Shown piece by piece: positions 25,500 to 35,296 of a stretch of DNA of 64,000 bases. Position numbers and translations under genes: made by a program. Origin of the DNA: Allotamlana fucoidanivorans (GTDB lineage Bacteria > Bacteroidota > Bacteroidia > Flavobacteriales > Flavobacteriaceae); NCBI RefSeq assembly GCF_045788535.1, contig NZ_CP074074.1:2356001-2420000 (forward strand). Direction: 5' to 3'. The notes under the pieces are model-generated. The model saw only the letters and a list, made by a program, of their open reading frames with translations. It did no database searches and had not been told where the DNA came from. The stretch's first letter is position 1, and every line of letters begins with the position of its first letter.

Positions 25500-25507
25500 C
25501 AAATATA
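25500..25507 (-). promoter_or_regulatory. Putative -7 element for the His-rich gene
   Basis: Exact TATATTTG on the minus strand, 33 bp before ATG at 25466. Confidence 0.5.
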
Positions 25508-25555
25508 ATTTAAAATTACGTAATAAACGGCTAGGGTATTCGTTAGATAAACACC

Positions 25556-25585
25556 TTGTAATATAGGTTAATATTAGTATTTTTG
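25556..25585 (+). promoter_or_regulatory. Putative promoter of the isomerase operon
   Basis: TTG at 25556-25558, 19-bp spacer, TATTTTTG at 25578-25585; the box ends 23 bp before the first ATG. Confidence 0.7.
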
Positions 25586-25608
25586 TACCTATTCAATTTT
25601 TTTAATCC

Positions 25609-27558
25609 ATGAAATTAAAACAATTTTTACCTTTATTTTTTTGTTTTTTATTTACTCTATTAAAGGCTCAAACAGCTTCCGATGCTGTGCTTTTTACCCT
25701 TGACAATCAACCTGTTTACGCCGAGGAGTTTTTGCGTGTTTACAATAAAAATCTTGATTTAGTTCAAGATGATTCTCAAAAAGATGTTGATGCGTATTTA
25801 AAATTGTTTACCAACTATAAGTTAAAGTTACAAGAAGCAAAAGCTTTAGGGTTTCATGAAAAAAAGTCGTATTTACGAGAATTGTCAAACTACAAGAAAC
25901 AATTGGCTCAAAATTATATTACGGATCCTAAGGTAACAGATGCCTTAGTAGAAGAGGCCTACCAACGTATTTCTCATGATATTAATGCCAATCATATTTT
26001 AATAAGGCTCGATGAAAACGCTTCTCCCGAAGACACCTTGGCAGCGTATAAAAACATCATGAAATTACGTGATAGAGCTTTACAAGAAGGTTTTGATAAG
26101 GTTAGGAAAGAAGTCCATAACGGGCAAACGGTGTTTGGAGAAGAATTGGGTTATTTTTCTGGATTTAAAATGGTTTATGCCTTTGAAACGGTTGCTTATA
26201 ATACTCAGGTTGGCGCTATTTCAGAACCTTTTAGAACCCGGTTTGGGTATCATATTTTAAAAGTGTTAGATAAACGAGCTTCTGAAGGAGAACGTGAAGT
26301 GGCGCATATCATGATATTGTCAAAGTCAGGAGATTCTTTGTCTGCGCAAGCCGAAGAAAAAATAAAAAGTATATACAAGCGTTTAGAGGCAGGTGAAGCA
26401 TTTGAAGATTTGGCGAAACAATTTTCTGAAGATAAGAATTCTGCCCCCAAAGGCGGTTTGTTGCCTGAATTTAGTAGAGGACAAATAAGCGCAAAAGCGT
26501 TTGAAGATGTGGCTTTCAATTTAAAAGCGGTAGGTGATTATTCAGAACCTTTTAAAACGAACTTTGGGTGGCATATTGTTAAACTCTACAAAATAAAACC
26601 AATTCCTGATTTTGAATCGATGAGACCCGAATTGGAAGGCAAAGTAAAGCGCGATTCAAGATCTAAATTAATTGATGAAGCTCTTGTTAATAAGTTGAAA
26701 ACCAAATATAATGTGCCAGAGTTTCAACCAGCATTGGCATATTTTGAGTCTATTGTAACAGATGATTATTTTAAAAATTCATGGCAACTTCCAGAAAGTT
26801 TTACAGCAGATAAAACGCTATTAGTTATAGGCAACAAAAAGCTGTTATATAATGATTTTGGTCAATATTTATTAAATACCCAGCGTTTTTCAAGAAAAAA
26901 AGAACGTTTTAAGTCGCTTATTTCAACAAAGTATGAGGCATTTTTAAAGACTAACTTATTGCAATATCAAGAAGAGCATCTAGAATATGAAAATGAAGAT
27001 TTTGCGCATATTGTAGAAGAATATAGAGACGGATTGTTGTTATTTGATCTTATGGAAAACACAATATGGAATACGGCAAAAAGTGATTCCACGGGAGTAA
27101 AACAGTTTTATAATAGTCATAAAGATAATTATGTTTTGCCCGAAAGAGTTGATGCCGTTGTGGTTTCCTCTACAAAACAAAGAACGCTAAATAAAGTTAA
27201 AAAACTGTTGCAACAAAATATGACGGTTGACGAGGTTAAGTCGTTAATTCGTGGTAATGACCAGATTGAAGCTATATTTACAGTGGGTATTATGGATAAA
27301 GAGCACCAAGCGCTTCCAAAACCATTTGAATTTAAAAAAGGCCTGTCAAAAGTTAATAAGTACAATGGCGCTTTTGTGTTAGTAAAAGTGAATGACATAC
27401 TTCCTAAAACCCAAAAAACATTGGATGAAGCCAGAGGGGCAGTAATTAGTGATTATCAGGCTTATAAAGAAGAGCAGTGGGTCAATGAACTTGCCCAAAA
27501 GTATAAGGTTGTAGTCAATCAAGATGTATTAGAGCAGGTAAAAGCACAACTTAAATAA
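25609..27558 (+). CDS. Periplasmic peptidylprolyl isomerase with two parvulin domains
   Basis: 649 residues. A signal peptide (1-21, ending LLKAQ) precedes two PpiC/parvulin rotamase domains (about 120-220 and 228-330), each with an HIL(I)/HIM strand, a phenylalanine-rich end (FGYHILKVL, FGWHIVKLY) and the GGLLPEFSRGQ-type loop. A long C-terminal half with helical SurA-like character follows. It likely assists folding of outer-membrane proteins. First gene of a rightward unit with the next two isomerases and MoxR. Confidence 0.92.
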   Translation: MKLKQFLPLFFCFLFTLLKAQTASDAVLFTLDNQPVYAEEFLRVYNKNLDLVQDDSQKDVDAYLKLFTNYKLKLQEAKALGFHEKKSYLRELSNYKKQLAQNYITDPKVTDALVEEAYQRISHDINANHILIRLDENASPEDTLAAYKNIMKLRDRALQEGFDKVRKEVHNGQTVFGEELGYFSGFKMVYAFETVAYNTQVGAISEPFRTRFGYHILKVLDKRASEGEREVAHIMILSKSGDSLSAQAEEKIKSIYKRLEAGEAFEDLAKQFSEDKNSAPKGGLLPEFSRGQISAKAFEDVAFNLKAVGDYSEPFKTNFGWHIVKLYKIKPIPDFESMRPELEGKVKRDSRSKLIDEALVNKLKTKYNVPEFQPALAYFESIVTDDYFKNSWQLPESFTADKTLLVIGNKKLLYNDFGQYLLNTQRFSRKKERFKSLISTKYEAFLKTNLLQYQEEHLEYENEDFAHIVEEYRDGLLLFDLMENTIWNTAKSDSTGVKQFYNSHKDNYVLPERVDAVVVSSTKQRTLNKVKKLLQQNMTVDEVKSLIRGNDQIEAIFTVGIMDKEHQALPKPFEFKKGLSKVNKYNGAFVLVKVNDILPKTQKTLDEARGAVISDYQAYKEEQWVNELAQKYKVVVNQDVLEQVKAQLK

Positions 27559-27565
27559 ACCGGAT

Positions 27566-28414
27566 TTGAAAATTAAATTAAGTCTTCTATTATTAGTGTT
27601 AGTCTGTTCCTGCGATTTTATAAAAAAATCACAGGAAGAGCACGTTGTGGCCAGAGTGAATGATACTTTTTTGTATTATGATGATATAAAGAATTTGGTA
27701 AAAGACGGTACATCAAAACAAGATAGTACTTTGCTTGTTCAAAATTTTATTAATAATTGGGCAACCAAGCAGTTGTTGGTAGATGGAGCTAAACTTAATT
27801 TGAGTCAGGAAAAGCAAGACGCTTTTAATAAGTTGGTTGTTGAGTATAAGAATGATTTATATGCAAAGGCGTATCTGGAAGCCTTAGTAAACAGAAGTAT
27901 AGATACTTCGGTTTCAAAAGAAGAAGCAGAAGTTTATTATGATAAAAACAAGGAAGTTTTTAAGCTAAATGAAGAACTTTTAAAATTTAGGTATATTCAT
28001 TTAGATGATAACATTATAGATTATACTACTATTAAAAAACGTTTTGAGCGCTATAATGAAGATGATAAAAGGAATTTAGATTCTATTTCAATTCAATTTA
28101 AATCCTATTCACTGAATGATTCTATCTGGATACGGTTGAGTCATGTTATTGATAAAATTCCTGTAGTTACAAAAGAAAACAAAAGTGAACTGTTAAAAAA
28201 ATCTAATTTTATACAACTCAAAGATTCATTAGGAGTATATTTGATGCAAATAAATGATATTTTATTGCGTAATGAAACAGCTCCTCTAGAATATGTTAAA
28301 CCAACAATTAAACAAATTGTTGTAAACAAACGTAAATTAGAGTTAATTAGGCAATTAGAAAAAGATATCACTAAAGATGCTATTAAAAACAACCAATTTG
28401 AAATCTATAAATAA
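27566..28414 (+). CDS. SurA-like lipoprotein, probable chaperone without clear parvulin core
   Basis: 282 residues. The lipobox VCSC makes Cys16 the lipidated residue. The rest looks like a SurA N-terminal helical chaperone domain (VARVNDTFLYYDDI opening, long helices) with a C-terminal helix, and I cannot find a complete parvulin domain. The only fitting start is TTG at 27566, 7 bp after the previous stop. Likely role in outer-membrane protein biogenesis, inferred from context. Confidence 0.78.
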   Translation: MKIKLSLLLLVLVCSCDFIKKSQEEHVVARVNDTFLYYDDIKNLVKDGTSKQDSTLLVQNFINNWATKQLLVDGAKLNLSQEKQDAFNKLVVEYKNDLYAKAYLEALVNRSIDTSVSKEEAEVYYDKNKEVFKLNEELLKFRYIHLDDNIIDYTTIKKRFERYNEDDKRNLDSISIQFKSYSLNDSIWIRLSHVIDKIPVVTKENKSELLKKSNFIQLKDSLGVYLMQINDILLRNETAPLEYVKPTIKQIVVNKRKLELIRQLEKDITKDAIKNNQFEIYK

Positions 28415-28415
28415 A

Positions 28416-29831
28416 TTGAAAAACCTATTGATGTTATGTGTGACCTTAGTTTCTGTTAATGTCATACTCTCGCAAGAAATTATTGAAGAAAAGGAAGAAA
28501 AAGAGGTTACAAAGAAAGTAGATACTTCCCAAGCAGTGAATGCCATAAAAGTTGATGGCGTAGCCGCAGTGGTAGGTGATTATATTGTGTTAGATTCTGA
28601 TATTGATAAAACCTATTTGCAATTAAAAGCACAGGGCGTTAATATAGATAACATTGAACCTTGCCAACTATTTGGTAAATTATTGGAAGACAAATTGTAT
28701 GCGCACCATGCCATACAAGATAGTATTTTAGTTTCTGATGCTGAAATTAGACGAAATGTAGATTATCAAATTCAACAGTTTTTACAGCAAACCAATGGTT
28801 CTATGGAAAAACTATTGGCTTTTTATAAAAAGGAGGATGAGGCGAGTTTTAGAGAAGAAATGTTTGAAATCAATAAGGCCAATCAGTTAGCATCAAAAAT
28901 GCAACAAAAAATTGTTGAAGAAGTAGAGATCACACCAGAGGAAGTTAGAGATTTTTTCAACAAAATTCCTGAAGATGAACGCCCTACATTTGGAACTGAG
29001 TTAAAGGTGGCTCAGATTATAGCAGAACCGCAAGTTTCAGAAGAAGCAAAGCAAAAAATTATTGATAGGTTAGAGCAGTTTAAGGCTGATATTATTGAGA
29101 ACGGAGCCAGTTTTCGTTCAAAAGCTGTGCTGTATTCAGAAGATCCTGGTTCAGCGAGTCGTGGAGGAAAATACACGCTAGACAGAAAAAAACCTAAAAT
29201 GGTAAAAGAATTTAGGCAAGTAGCATTCTCATTGCAAGAAGGTGAAGTTTCAGATCCTTTTGAAACCGATTATGGCTATCATATTGTAACCGTAGAAAAG
29301 ATTAGAGGGGAAGAGTATGATGTTGCGCATATTTTGTTAACACCTAAAGTGTCTAATGAAGCTATTCTTGAAGCAAAAGAGCGTTTAGAAAAAGTAAGAC
29401 AACGTATTGTTGATGGCGATATTTCATTTGCGGATGCGGCTAGAGAGGCTAGTGATGAAAAAGAAACCAAAAATGATGGCGGACAATTGATAAACCCAAC
29501 AACACAAGATTATAGTTTTGAGTTGACTAGAATGGATCCAGAGTTATATTCACAGATTCAGAACTTAAAAGATGAGGAAGTAAGCCTTGTTTTAAAAGAA
29601 GAAGATAGAACAGGTAAAGTGAAATTTAAAATTTTACGAGTTACTGATAGAGTTGATGAACATGCTGCTGATTATGCTCGCGACTATCTGAAAATAAAGG
29701 AGCTGGCCTTGGAAGAGAAAAAAATAAAGGCTATTGAAACTTGGCAAGAGGAAAAAATATTAGATACTTACATAAAGATTAGCGGAGAACATAGAGACTG
29801 TGATTTTTCTGGTAATTGGTTAAAAAAGTAA
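28416..29831 (+). CDS. SurA-type periplasmic peptidylprolyl isomerase
   Basis: About 471 residues. Signal peptide MKNLLMLCVTLVSVNVILSQ, an acidic linker, a SurA N-terminal chaperone domain (about 45-165) with VAAVVGDYIVLDSDIDKTY, and two parvulin domains (about 170-285 and 285-385) ending in FETDYGYHIVTVEKIRG. I chose TTG at 28416, one base after the upstream stop, since it gives a standard signal peptide and the previous gene also uses TTG; ATG at 28377 would overlap by 38 bp, and ATG at 28431 would shorten the signal. Confidence 0.9.
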   Translation: MKNLLMLCVTLVSVNVILSQEIIEEKEEKEVTKKVDTSQAVNAIKVDGVAAVVGDYIVLDSDIDKTYLQLKAQGVNIDNIEPCQLFGKLLEDKLYAHHAIQDSILVSDAEIRRNVDYQIQQFLQQTNGSMEKLLAFYKKEDEASFREEMFEINKANQLASKMQQKIVEEVEITPEEVRDFFNKIPEDERPTFGTELKVAQIIAEPQVSEEAKQKIIDRLEQFKADIIENGASFRSKAVLYSEDPGSASRGGKYTLDRKKPKMVKEFRQVAFSLQEGEVSDPFETDYGYHIVTVEKIRGEEYDVAHILLTPKVSNEAILEAKERLEKVRQRIVDGDISFADAAREASDEKETKNDGGQLINPTTQDYSFELTRMDPELYSQIQNLKDEEVSLVLKEEDRTGKVKFKILRVTDRVDEHAADYARDYLKIKELALEEKKIKAIETWQEEKILDTYIKISGEHRDCDFSGNWLKK

Positions 29832-29836
29832 AATAT

Positions 29837-30790
29837 ATGTCTGACGTTGCCGCTATTGAAACCTTCGTAAAACAATTTAAAGCCTTAAAATCTGAAATCT
29901 CTAAAGTTATTATTGGGCAAGAAGAGGTTGTTAATCAGATTTTAATTTCCATATTCTCAGGAGGTCATTCGCTGCTTATAGGTGTGCCGGGATTGGCAAA
30001 AACCTTAATGGTAAACACCATAGCGCAAGCTTTAGGATTAAATTTTAAGCGCATTCAATTCACACCAGATTTAATGCCAAGCGATATTCTAGGTAGTGAA
30101 ATTCTAGATGAAAATCGTCACTTTAAGTTTATAAAAGGCCCTATATTTTCAAATATTATATTGGCTGATGAAATAAATAGAACACCTCCTAAAACACAGG
30201 CAGCCTTACTTGAGGCTATGCAGGAACGTGCTGTTACAGTGGCTGGACATCATTATGAGTTGAGCTTGCCTTACTTTGTATTGGCAACGCAAAATCCCAT
30301 AGAGCAGGAAGGAACTTATCCGTTACCAGAAGCGCAGCTCGATCGTTTTATGTTTGCTATTTATTTAGATTATCCAACTTTTGAGGAAGAAGTGCAAGTG
30401 GTAAAAGCAACAACGAATGATACGCCCAGTAAAGTAAATGCTCTGTTTAAAGCCGAAGAGATTGTTGAATTTCAACATTTAATTCGTCGCATTCCTGTAG
30501 CTGATAATGTCATTGAATATGCGGTAAGTATGGTTGGAAAAACCAGGCCTAATTCAATGTCTGCTTCAGAATTGGTTAAAACCTATTTAGATTGGGGAGC
30601 TGGTCCAAGAGCATCTCAAAATTTAGTATTAGCCGCTAAAACACATGCGGCTATTCACGGTAAATTTTCCCCAGACATAGAAGATGTGCAGGCGGTAGCT
30701 TATGGTATTTTAAGACATAGAATCATTAAAAACTATAAAGCTGAAGCTGAAGGTATTGCTGAAGAACATATTATAAAGAGTTTGTTTTAA
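29837..30790 (+). CDS. MoxR-family AAA+ ATPase
   Basis: 317 residues. Walker A GVPGLAKT, Walker B ILADEINR followed by TPPKTQAALLEAMQE, sensor motif FVLATQNPIEQEGTYPLPEAQLDRF. MoxR proteins act as chaperone ATPases, usually paired with DUF58 and VWA-domain proteins encoded next door; neither partner follows here. ATG at 29837 is preferred over an upstream TTG because it lies after the surA-type gene's stop and begins the usual MSD-type N-terminus. Confidence 0.95.
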   Translation: MSDVAAIETFVKQFKALKSEISKVIIGQEEVVNQILISIFSGGHSLLIGVPGLAKTLMVNTIAQALGLNFKRIQFTPDLMPSDILGSEILDENRHFKFIKGPIFSNIILADEINRTPPKTQAALLEAMQERAVTVAGHHYELSLPYFVLATQNPIEQEGTYPLPEAQLDRFMFAIYLDYPTFEEEVQVVKATTNDTPSKVNALFKAEEIVEFQHLIRRIPVADNVIEYAVSMVGKTRPNSMSASELVKTYLDWGAGPRASQNLVLAAKTHAAIHGKFSPDIEDVQAVAYGILRHRIIKNYKAEAEGIAEEHIIKSLF

Positions 30791-30813
30791 GGGGCTATTA
30801 GTTTCATGTACTT

Positions 30814-31953
30814 TTGCTGATAAATTATTACCATAGAATTTTTGGTTTAGATGTTTTACGTGCATCGGCCATATTATTGGTGTTGTTTTCGCATTCTTCC
30901 CTGCTATTATTTCCAAATACAACACATATTTTATTAACCATTATTCAGTTTTTTGGAGCTATTGGTGTCGATTTGTTTTTTGTGTTAAGCGGGTATTTAA
31001 TTGGAGGTATTTTAATCAAGCAAATAGAGAAAGGCCATACAAGTTATTCACATTTGTTTTATTTTTTATTACGAAGATGGTTCAGAACTATACCTAACTA
31101 CTTTTTAATTCTCATTTTAAATATCATTTTAGTTGGTATATTAAATGGCGAGACTATACAAGGTATTGGCGATTATTTTTTGTTTTTACAGAATTTTTCA
31201 TCACCACATCCCGATTTTTTCACAGAAGCTTGGAGCTTGTCTATTGAAGAGTACGCTTATATTTTTGGGCCTTTAATACTTTATATTTTATTGCAATTTT
31301 TTAGAAATGAAAATGCTTTAAAAGCCTATATGATTACGGTAATGATTGTAATTGTTTTAATCAGCTTAGCAAGGATTGATTTTCATTTAAGCCATGGTGT
31401 TATGTCTAATAAAGATTGGAGTCACGCCCTGCGTAAGGTTGTTATTTATAGAATAGACAGTATTTATTACGGTTTTATTATGGCATTATGTTATAAAAAA
31501 TATCAGGATTTTATAAAACGCCATAGGTTTTTATTTTTAAGTATTGGTGTCATTGTATTTGTAAGTATGCATGCCCTAATTTTTATGCTAGATATGTTAC
31601 CATCAAATACACCTTTGTTTTATAACCTATTTTATTTGCCTCTAGTGTCCGTAAGTCTCTTGTTTTTATTTCCTGTGTTTATAAATTGGCAAACAGGAAA
31701 AAGATTTAGAAACACAATTACAAAAATAAGTGTATGGTCTTATGGTTTATATTTGGTTAATTATTCGTTAGTGTTATTACCATTACAGACTTTTATTGAT
31801 GTGGCACTACAACCTTGGTATGGTAAAATAGGCGTTGTGTTGAGCTTTTGGGCGTTAGCCTTTTTATTAGCGCGTTTACTTTATAAATATTACGAAAAAC
31901 CATTGATGAACTTAAGAGATTTACCAGCATTAAAAGCTATGCTTAATCGATAG
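30814..31953 (+). CDS. Acyltransferase family 3 membrane protein
   Basis: 379 residues with about ten hydrophobic helices. The family signature GLDVLRASAILLVLFSHS is at residues 11-28, containing the catalytic-region Arg and His; EAWSLSIEEYAYIFGPL is the second conserved block. Members O-acylate sugars of lipopolysaccharide, capsule or peptidoglycan; the substrate is unknown. No in-frame ATG or GTG lies before the first helix, so TTG at 30814 is the best start. It follows moxR by 23 bp and might be read through from it. Confidence 0.88.
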   Translation: MLINYYHRIFGLDVLRASAILLVLFSHSSLLLFPNTTHILLTIIQFFGAIGVDLFFVLSGYLIGGILIKQIEKGHTSYSHLFYFLLRRWFRTIPNYFLILILNIILVGILNGETIQGIGDYFLFLQNFSSPHPDFFTEAWSLSIEEYAYIFGPLILYILLQFFRNENALKAYMITVMIVIVLISLARIDFHLSHGVMSNKDWSHALRKVVIYRIDSIYYGFIMALCYKKYQDFIKRHRFLFLSIGVIVFVSMHALIFMLDMLPSNTPLFYNLFYLPLVSVSLLFLFPVFINWQTGKRFRNTITKISVWSYGLYLVNYSLVLLPLQTFIDVALQPWYGKIGVVLSFWALAFLLARLLYKYYEKPLMNLRDLPALKAMLNR

Positions 31954-32304
31954 ATGTAAATGAATGTCAATTTTATGGAGTCTAGTGATGTATTGCACTT
32001 AATATAAGGACTTCTTCATGCCATTGAGCCTACAGCAATTAGTATGTTAAAAATTCAAATACACCACATTAGAGAATCTTCATTAATATATCCTAAAAAA
32101 TAGAAAATCACTAAACAATATTGAGAATTATGAAACTTATATAATTAAGTATAAATACGTAGTTTTAATATGGGGTTTATTTTTAGAACTTTGAATTTAT
32201 TTCATATTTTGCGGAACTTTTTTAAAATAAACATTTGAAACACTTTTAAGGCCTTTGATAGTTTTACCATTAGAAGCCTTTATTCTTAATACATTGAAAG
32301 TTTT
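31954..32304. other. Intergenic region before acnB
   Basis: About 350 bp, very AT-rich. No gene, no tRNA-like or terminator structure seen. A near-match to the -7 box (TATTTTG, one T short) lies around 32202-32210 and could serve acnB. Confidence 0.5.
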
Positions 32305-35082
32305 ATGAACACATACAGCGATTACATCAAGGAGATCGAAGAGCGAAAAGGGCTGGGGCTTCACCCTAAACCAATTGAAGGGGCAGAATTACTAAGTGAA
32401 ATTATTTCACAAATTGAAGACTTAAATAACCCACATCGTGAAGACTCATTAAAATTCTTTATTTATAATACCTTACCAGGTACTACGAGTGCTGCGGGTG
32501 TAAAGGCGCAGTTTTTAAAGAAAATTATTCTTGGAGAATCAGATGTAGAAGAAATTACTCCAACCTTTGCATTTGAATTATTATCTCATATGAAAGGTGG
32601 TCCATCTATTGAAGTATTGTTAGATTTAGCCTTAGGAGATAATAACACTATTGCGAAAGAAGCCGCTGAGGTTCTTAAAACTCAAGTATTTTTATATGAT
32701 GCAGATACAGCGCGTTTAGAAGAAGCGTATAAATCTGGTAGTGCTATTGCTAAAGCTATTTTAGAAAGCTATGCTCAGGCCGAGTTTTTTACCAAACTTC
32801 CTGAAGTAGCAGAAGAAATCAAAGTGGTAACTTATATTGCTGGCGTAGGAGATATTTCTACAGATTTATTGTCACCAGGAGGAGATGCACACTCCAGATC
32901 AGATAGAGAGTTACATGGTCAGTGTATTTTTGAACACAATAAGGCCATGCAACAGGAACTTACCGCTTTAAAAGAAGAACATCCCGATAAGCGTGTTATG
33001 CTTATTGCAGAAAAAGGAACTATGGGCGTTGGGTCATCAAGAATGTCTGGCGTAAACAACGTAGCATTATGGACAGGTATTCAAGCGAGTCCGTATGTAC
33101 CATTTATTAATATTGCTCCTATTATTGCAGGAACCAATGGTGTTTCTCCAATATTTTTAACTACAGTTGGTGTAACTGGAGGTATAGGGATTGATCTTAA
33201 AAACTGGAAAAGTAAAAAAGATGCAGACGGAAATACTGTAGTTGATGCTAACGGTGATCCTATACTAGAGCAGGTATATTCTGTTGAAACGGGTACTGTT
33301 TTAACAATCAATACTAAAGAGAAAAAATTATATAAAGGTGATGAGGAGTTAATGGATATCTCAGCGTCATTAACACCACAAAAAGTAGAGTTCATAAAAG
33401 CTGGTGGGTCATATGCCGTAGTATTCGGTAAAAAGATTCAAACCTTTGCGGCCAAAATTTTAGGTATAGAAGCACCTATGGTATTTGCACCTTCAAAAGA
33501 GATTTCTCATGACGGACAAGGGTTAACCGCTGTTGAAAAAATATTTAACAAGAATGCTGTAGGAACTACACCAGGTAAAACATTACATGCTGGTTCTGAT
33601 GTTCGTGTTGAAGTTAATATTGTAGGGTCACAAGATACAACGGGATTAATGACGTCTCAGGAATTAGAGGCCATGGCAGCTACCGTGATTTCTCCAATTG
33701 TTGACGGAGCCTACCAATCAGGATGTCATACCGCTTCAGTTTGGGATAAAAAAGCACAGGCTAACATTCCAAAATTAATGCAGTTTATGAATGATTTTGG
33801 TTTAATTACTGCTCGTGATCCTAAAGGAAACTATCCAGCTATGACCGATGTAATTCATAAAGTTTTAAATGATATTACCGTAAGTGATTGGGATATTATT
33901 ATTGGAGGCGACTCACATACCAGAATGTCTAAAGGTGTAGCATTTGGTGCAGATTCAGGTACCGTAGCATTAGCTTTGGCAACAGGAGAGGCATCAATGC
34001 CAATTCCTGAGTCTGTAAAAGTAACGTTTAAAGGAGAAATGAAAAGTTATATGGACTTCCGTGATGTGGTTCATGCAACACAGCAACAAATGTTAAAGCA
34101 ATTTGGAGGAGAGAATGTTTTCCAAGGCAGAATTATAGAGGTACATATTGGAACTTTAACTGCCGATCAAGCCTTTACATTTACAGATTGGACGGCAGAA
34201 ATGAAGGCAAAAGCATCAATCTGTATTTCTGAAGACGAAACCTTAATAGAATCTTTAGAAATAGCTAAGAGCAGAATCCAAATCATGATTGATAAGGGTA
34301 TGGATAATGCCCAAAAGGTACTTCAAGGTTTAATTGATAAAGCCAATGATAGAATTACTGAAATCAAATCAGGTGCCAAACCAGCGCTTACGCCGGATGC
34401 TGATGCTAAATACTATGCAGAAGTCGTGATTGATTTAGATGCTATTGCTGAACCTATGATTGCAGACCCAGATGTAAATAATGAAGACGTTTCAAAACGT
34501 TATACGCATGATACCATCAGACCGCTTTCTTATTATGGTGGAGTGAAAAAAGTAGATCTTGGTTTTGTAGGCTCATGTATGGTGCATAAAGGAGATATGA
34601 AGATTTTAGCACAGATGCTTAAAAATATTGAATCTCAGAATGGTAAGGTAGAATTTAAAGCACCATTAGTGGTTGCACCTCCTACCTATAATATTGTAGA
34701 TGAGTTGAAAGCTGAAGGCGACTGGGAGGTATTACAAAAATATTCAGGTTTTGAATTTGATGATAATGCTCCTAAGGCTGCGGCACGTACTTCGTATGAA
34801 AATATGTTGTACTTAGAGCGTCCAGGGTGTAACCTTTGTATGGGGAATCAAGAAAAAGCAGAGCCTGGTGATACGGTGATGGCTACTTCTACACGTTTAT
34901 TTCAAGGGCGTGTGGTAAAAGATTCTGATGAGAAAAAAGGAGAATCGTTATTATCTTCTACGCCTGTGGTAGTGCTATCTACTATTTTAGGGAGAACACC
35001 TAATTTAGCAGAATATGAAAAGGCAGTTGAAGGTATTAATTTAACTAAATTTAAGCCATCTCATAAGTTGTTGGCTAATTAA
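32305..35082 (+). CDS. acnB: Aconitate hydratase B / 2-methylisocitrate dehydratase
   Basis: 925 residues, AcnB type: an N-terminal HEAT-like domain (about 1-160) precedes the swivel domain and the Fe-S catalytic domains. It interconverts citrate and isocitrate in the TCA cycle and can act on 2-methylisocitrate. Cluster cysteines are visible in VDLGFVGSCMVHKG and ERPGCNLCMGNQEKAEPGD near the C-terminus. Its length compares with about 865 for E. coli AcnB; an insert of about 50 residues occurs around 290-345. A terminator follows. Confidence 0.95.
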   Translation: MNTYSDYIKEIEERKGLGLHPKPIEGAELLSEIISQIEDLNNPHREDSLKFFIYNTLPGTTSAAGVKAQFLKKIILGESDVEEITPTFAFELLSHMKGGPSIEVLLDLALGDNNTIAKEAAEVLKTQVFLYDADTARLEEAYKSGSAIAKAILESYAQAEFFTKLPEVAEEIKVVTYIAGVGDISTDLLSPGGDAHSRSDRELHGQCIFEHNKAMQQELTALKEEHPDKRVMLIAEKGTMGVGSSRMSGVNNVALWTGIQASPYVPFINIAPIIAGTNGVSPIFLTTVGVTGGIGIDLKNWKSKKDADGNTVVDANGDPILEQVYSVETGTVLTINTKEKKLYKGDEELMDISASLTPQKVEFIKAGGSYAVVFGKKIQTFAAKILGIEAPMVFAPSKEISHDGQGLTAVEKIFNKNAVGTTPGKTLHAGSDVRVEVNIVGSQDTTGLMTSQELEAMAATVISPIVDGAYQSGCHTASVWDKKAQANIPKLMQFMNDFGLITARDPKGNYPAMTDVIHKVLNDITVSDWDIIIGGDSHTRMSKGVAFGADSGTVALALATGEASMPIPESVKVTFKGEMKSYMDFRDVVHATQQQMLKQFGGENVFQGRIIEVHIGTLTADQAFTFTDWTAEMKAKASICISEDETLIESLEIAKSRIQIMIDKGMDNAQKVLQGLIDKANDRITEIKSGAKPALTPDADAKYYAEVVIDLDAIAEPMIADPDVNNEDVSKRYTHDTIRPLSYYGGVKKVDLGFVGSCMVHKGDMKILAQMLKNIESQNGKVEFKAPLVVAPPTYNIVDELKAEGDWEVLQKYSGFEFDDNAPKAAARTSYENMLYLERPGCNLCMGNQEKAEPGDTVMATSTRLFQGRVVKDSDEKKGESLLSSTPVVVLSTILGRTPNLAEYEKAVEGINLTKFKPSHKLLAN

Positions 35083-35108
35083 TCGAAAGGTTATAAATTC
35101 ATAATGGA

Positions 35109-35136
35109 AAGCTCGAGTGTTTACTCGGGCTTTTTT
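35109..35136 (+). terminator. Terminator of acnB
   Basis: GCTCGAGT pairs with ACTCGGGC (one G-U) around a 4-nt loop, followed by six T. Confidence 0.82.
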
Positions 35137-35261
35137 GTTTCCTGTTTTAGGTGTTTCTACTTCAAAGCTCAAATATTTGGGTAACATTTTCAGAATGTAT
35201 GAAGATATGTTTTTAAATGTTTTATGATATTTTTCATTCTAAATAAGTTCTATTTTTTTAG

Positions 35262-35269
35262 TAAATTTG
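35262..35269 (+). promoter_or_regulatory. Putative -7 element for the second aconitase
   Basis: Exact TAAATTTG, 27 bp before ATG at 35297. A TTG at 35267 in the coding frame is part of this box, so translation cannot begin there. Confidence 0.55.
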
Positions 35270-35296
35270 AGGATAACCCAAAAAAAAAGAAATTAT

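Noticed and set aside
32020..32100. Short frame resembling the start of a GNAT-type protein in the acnB upstream gap
   Set aside because: Only about 20 codons without any recognisable motif; chance reading.
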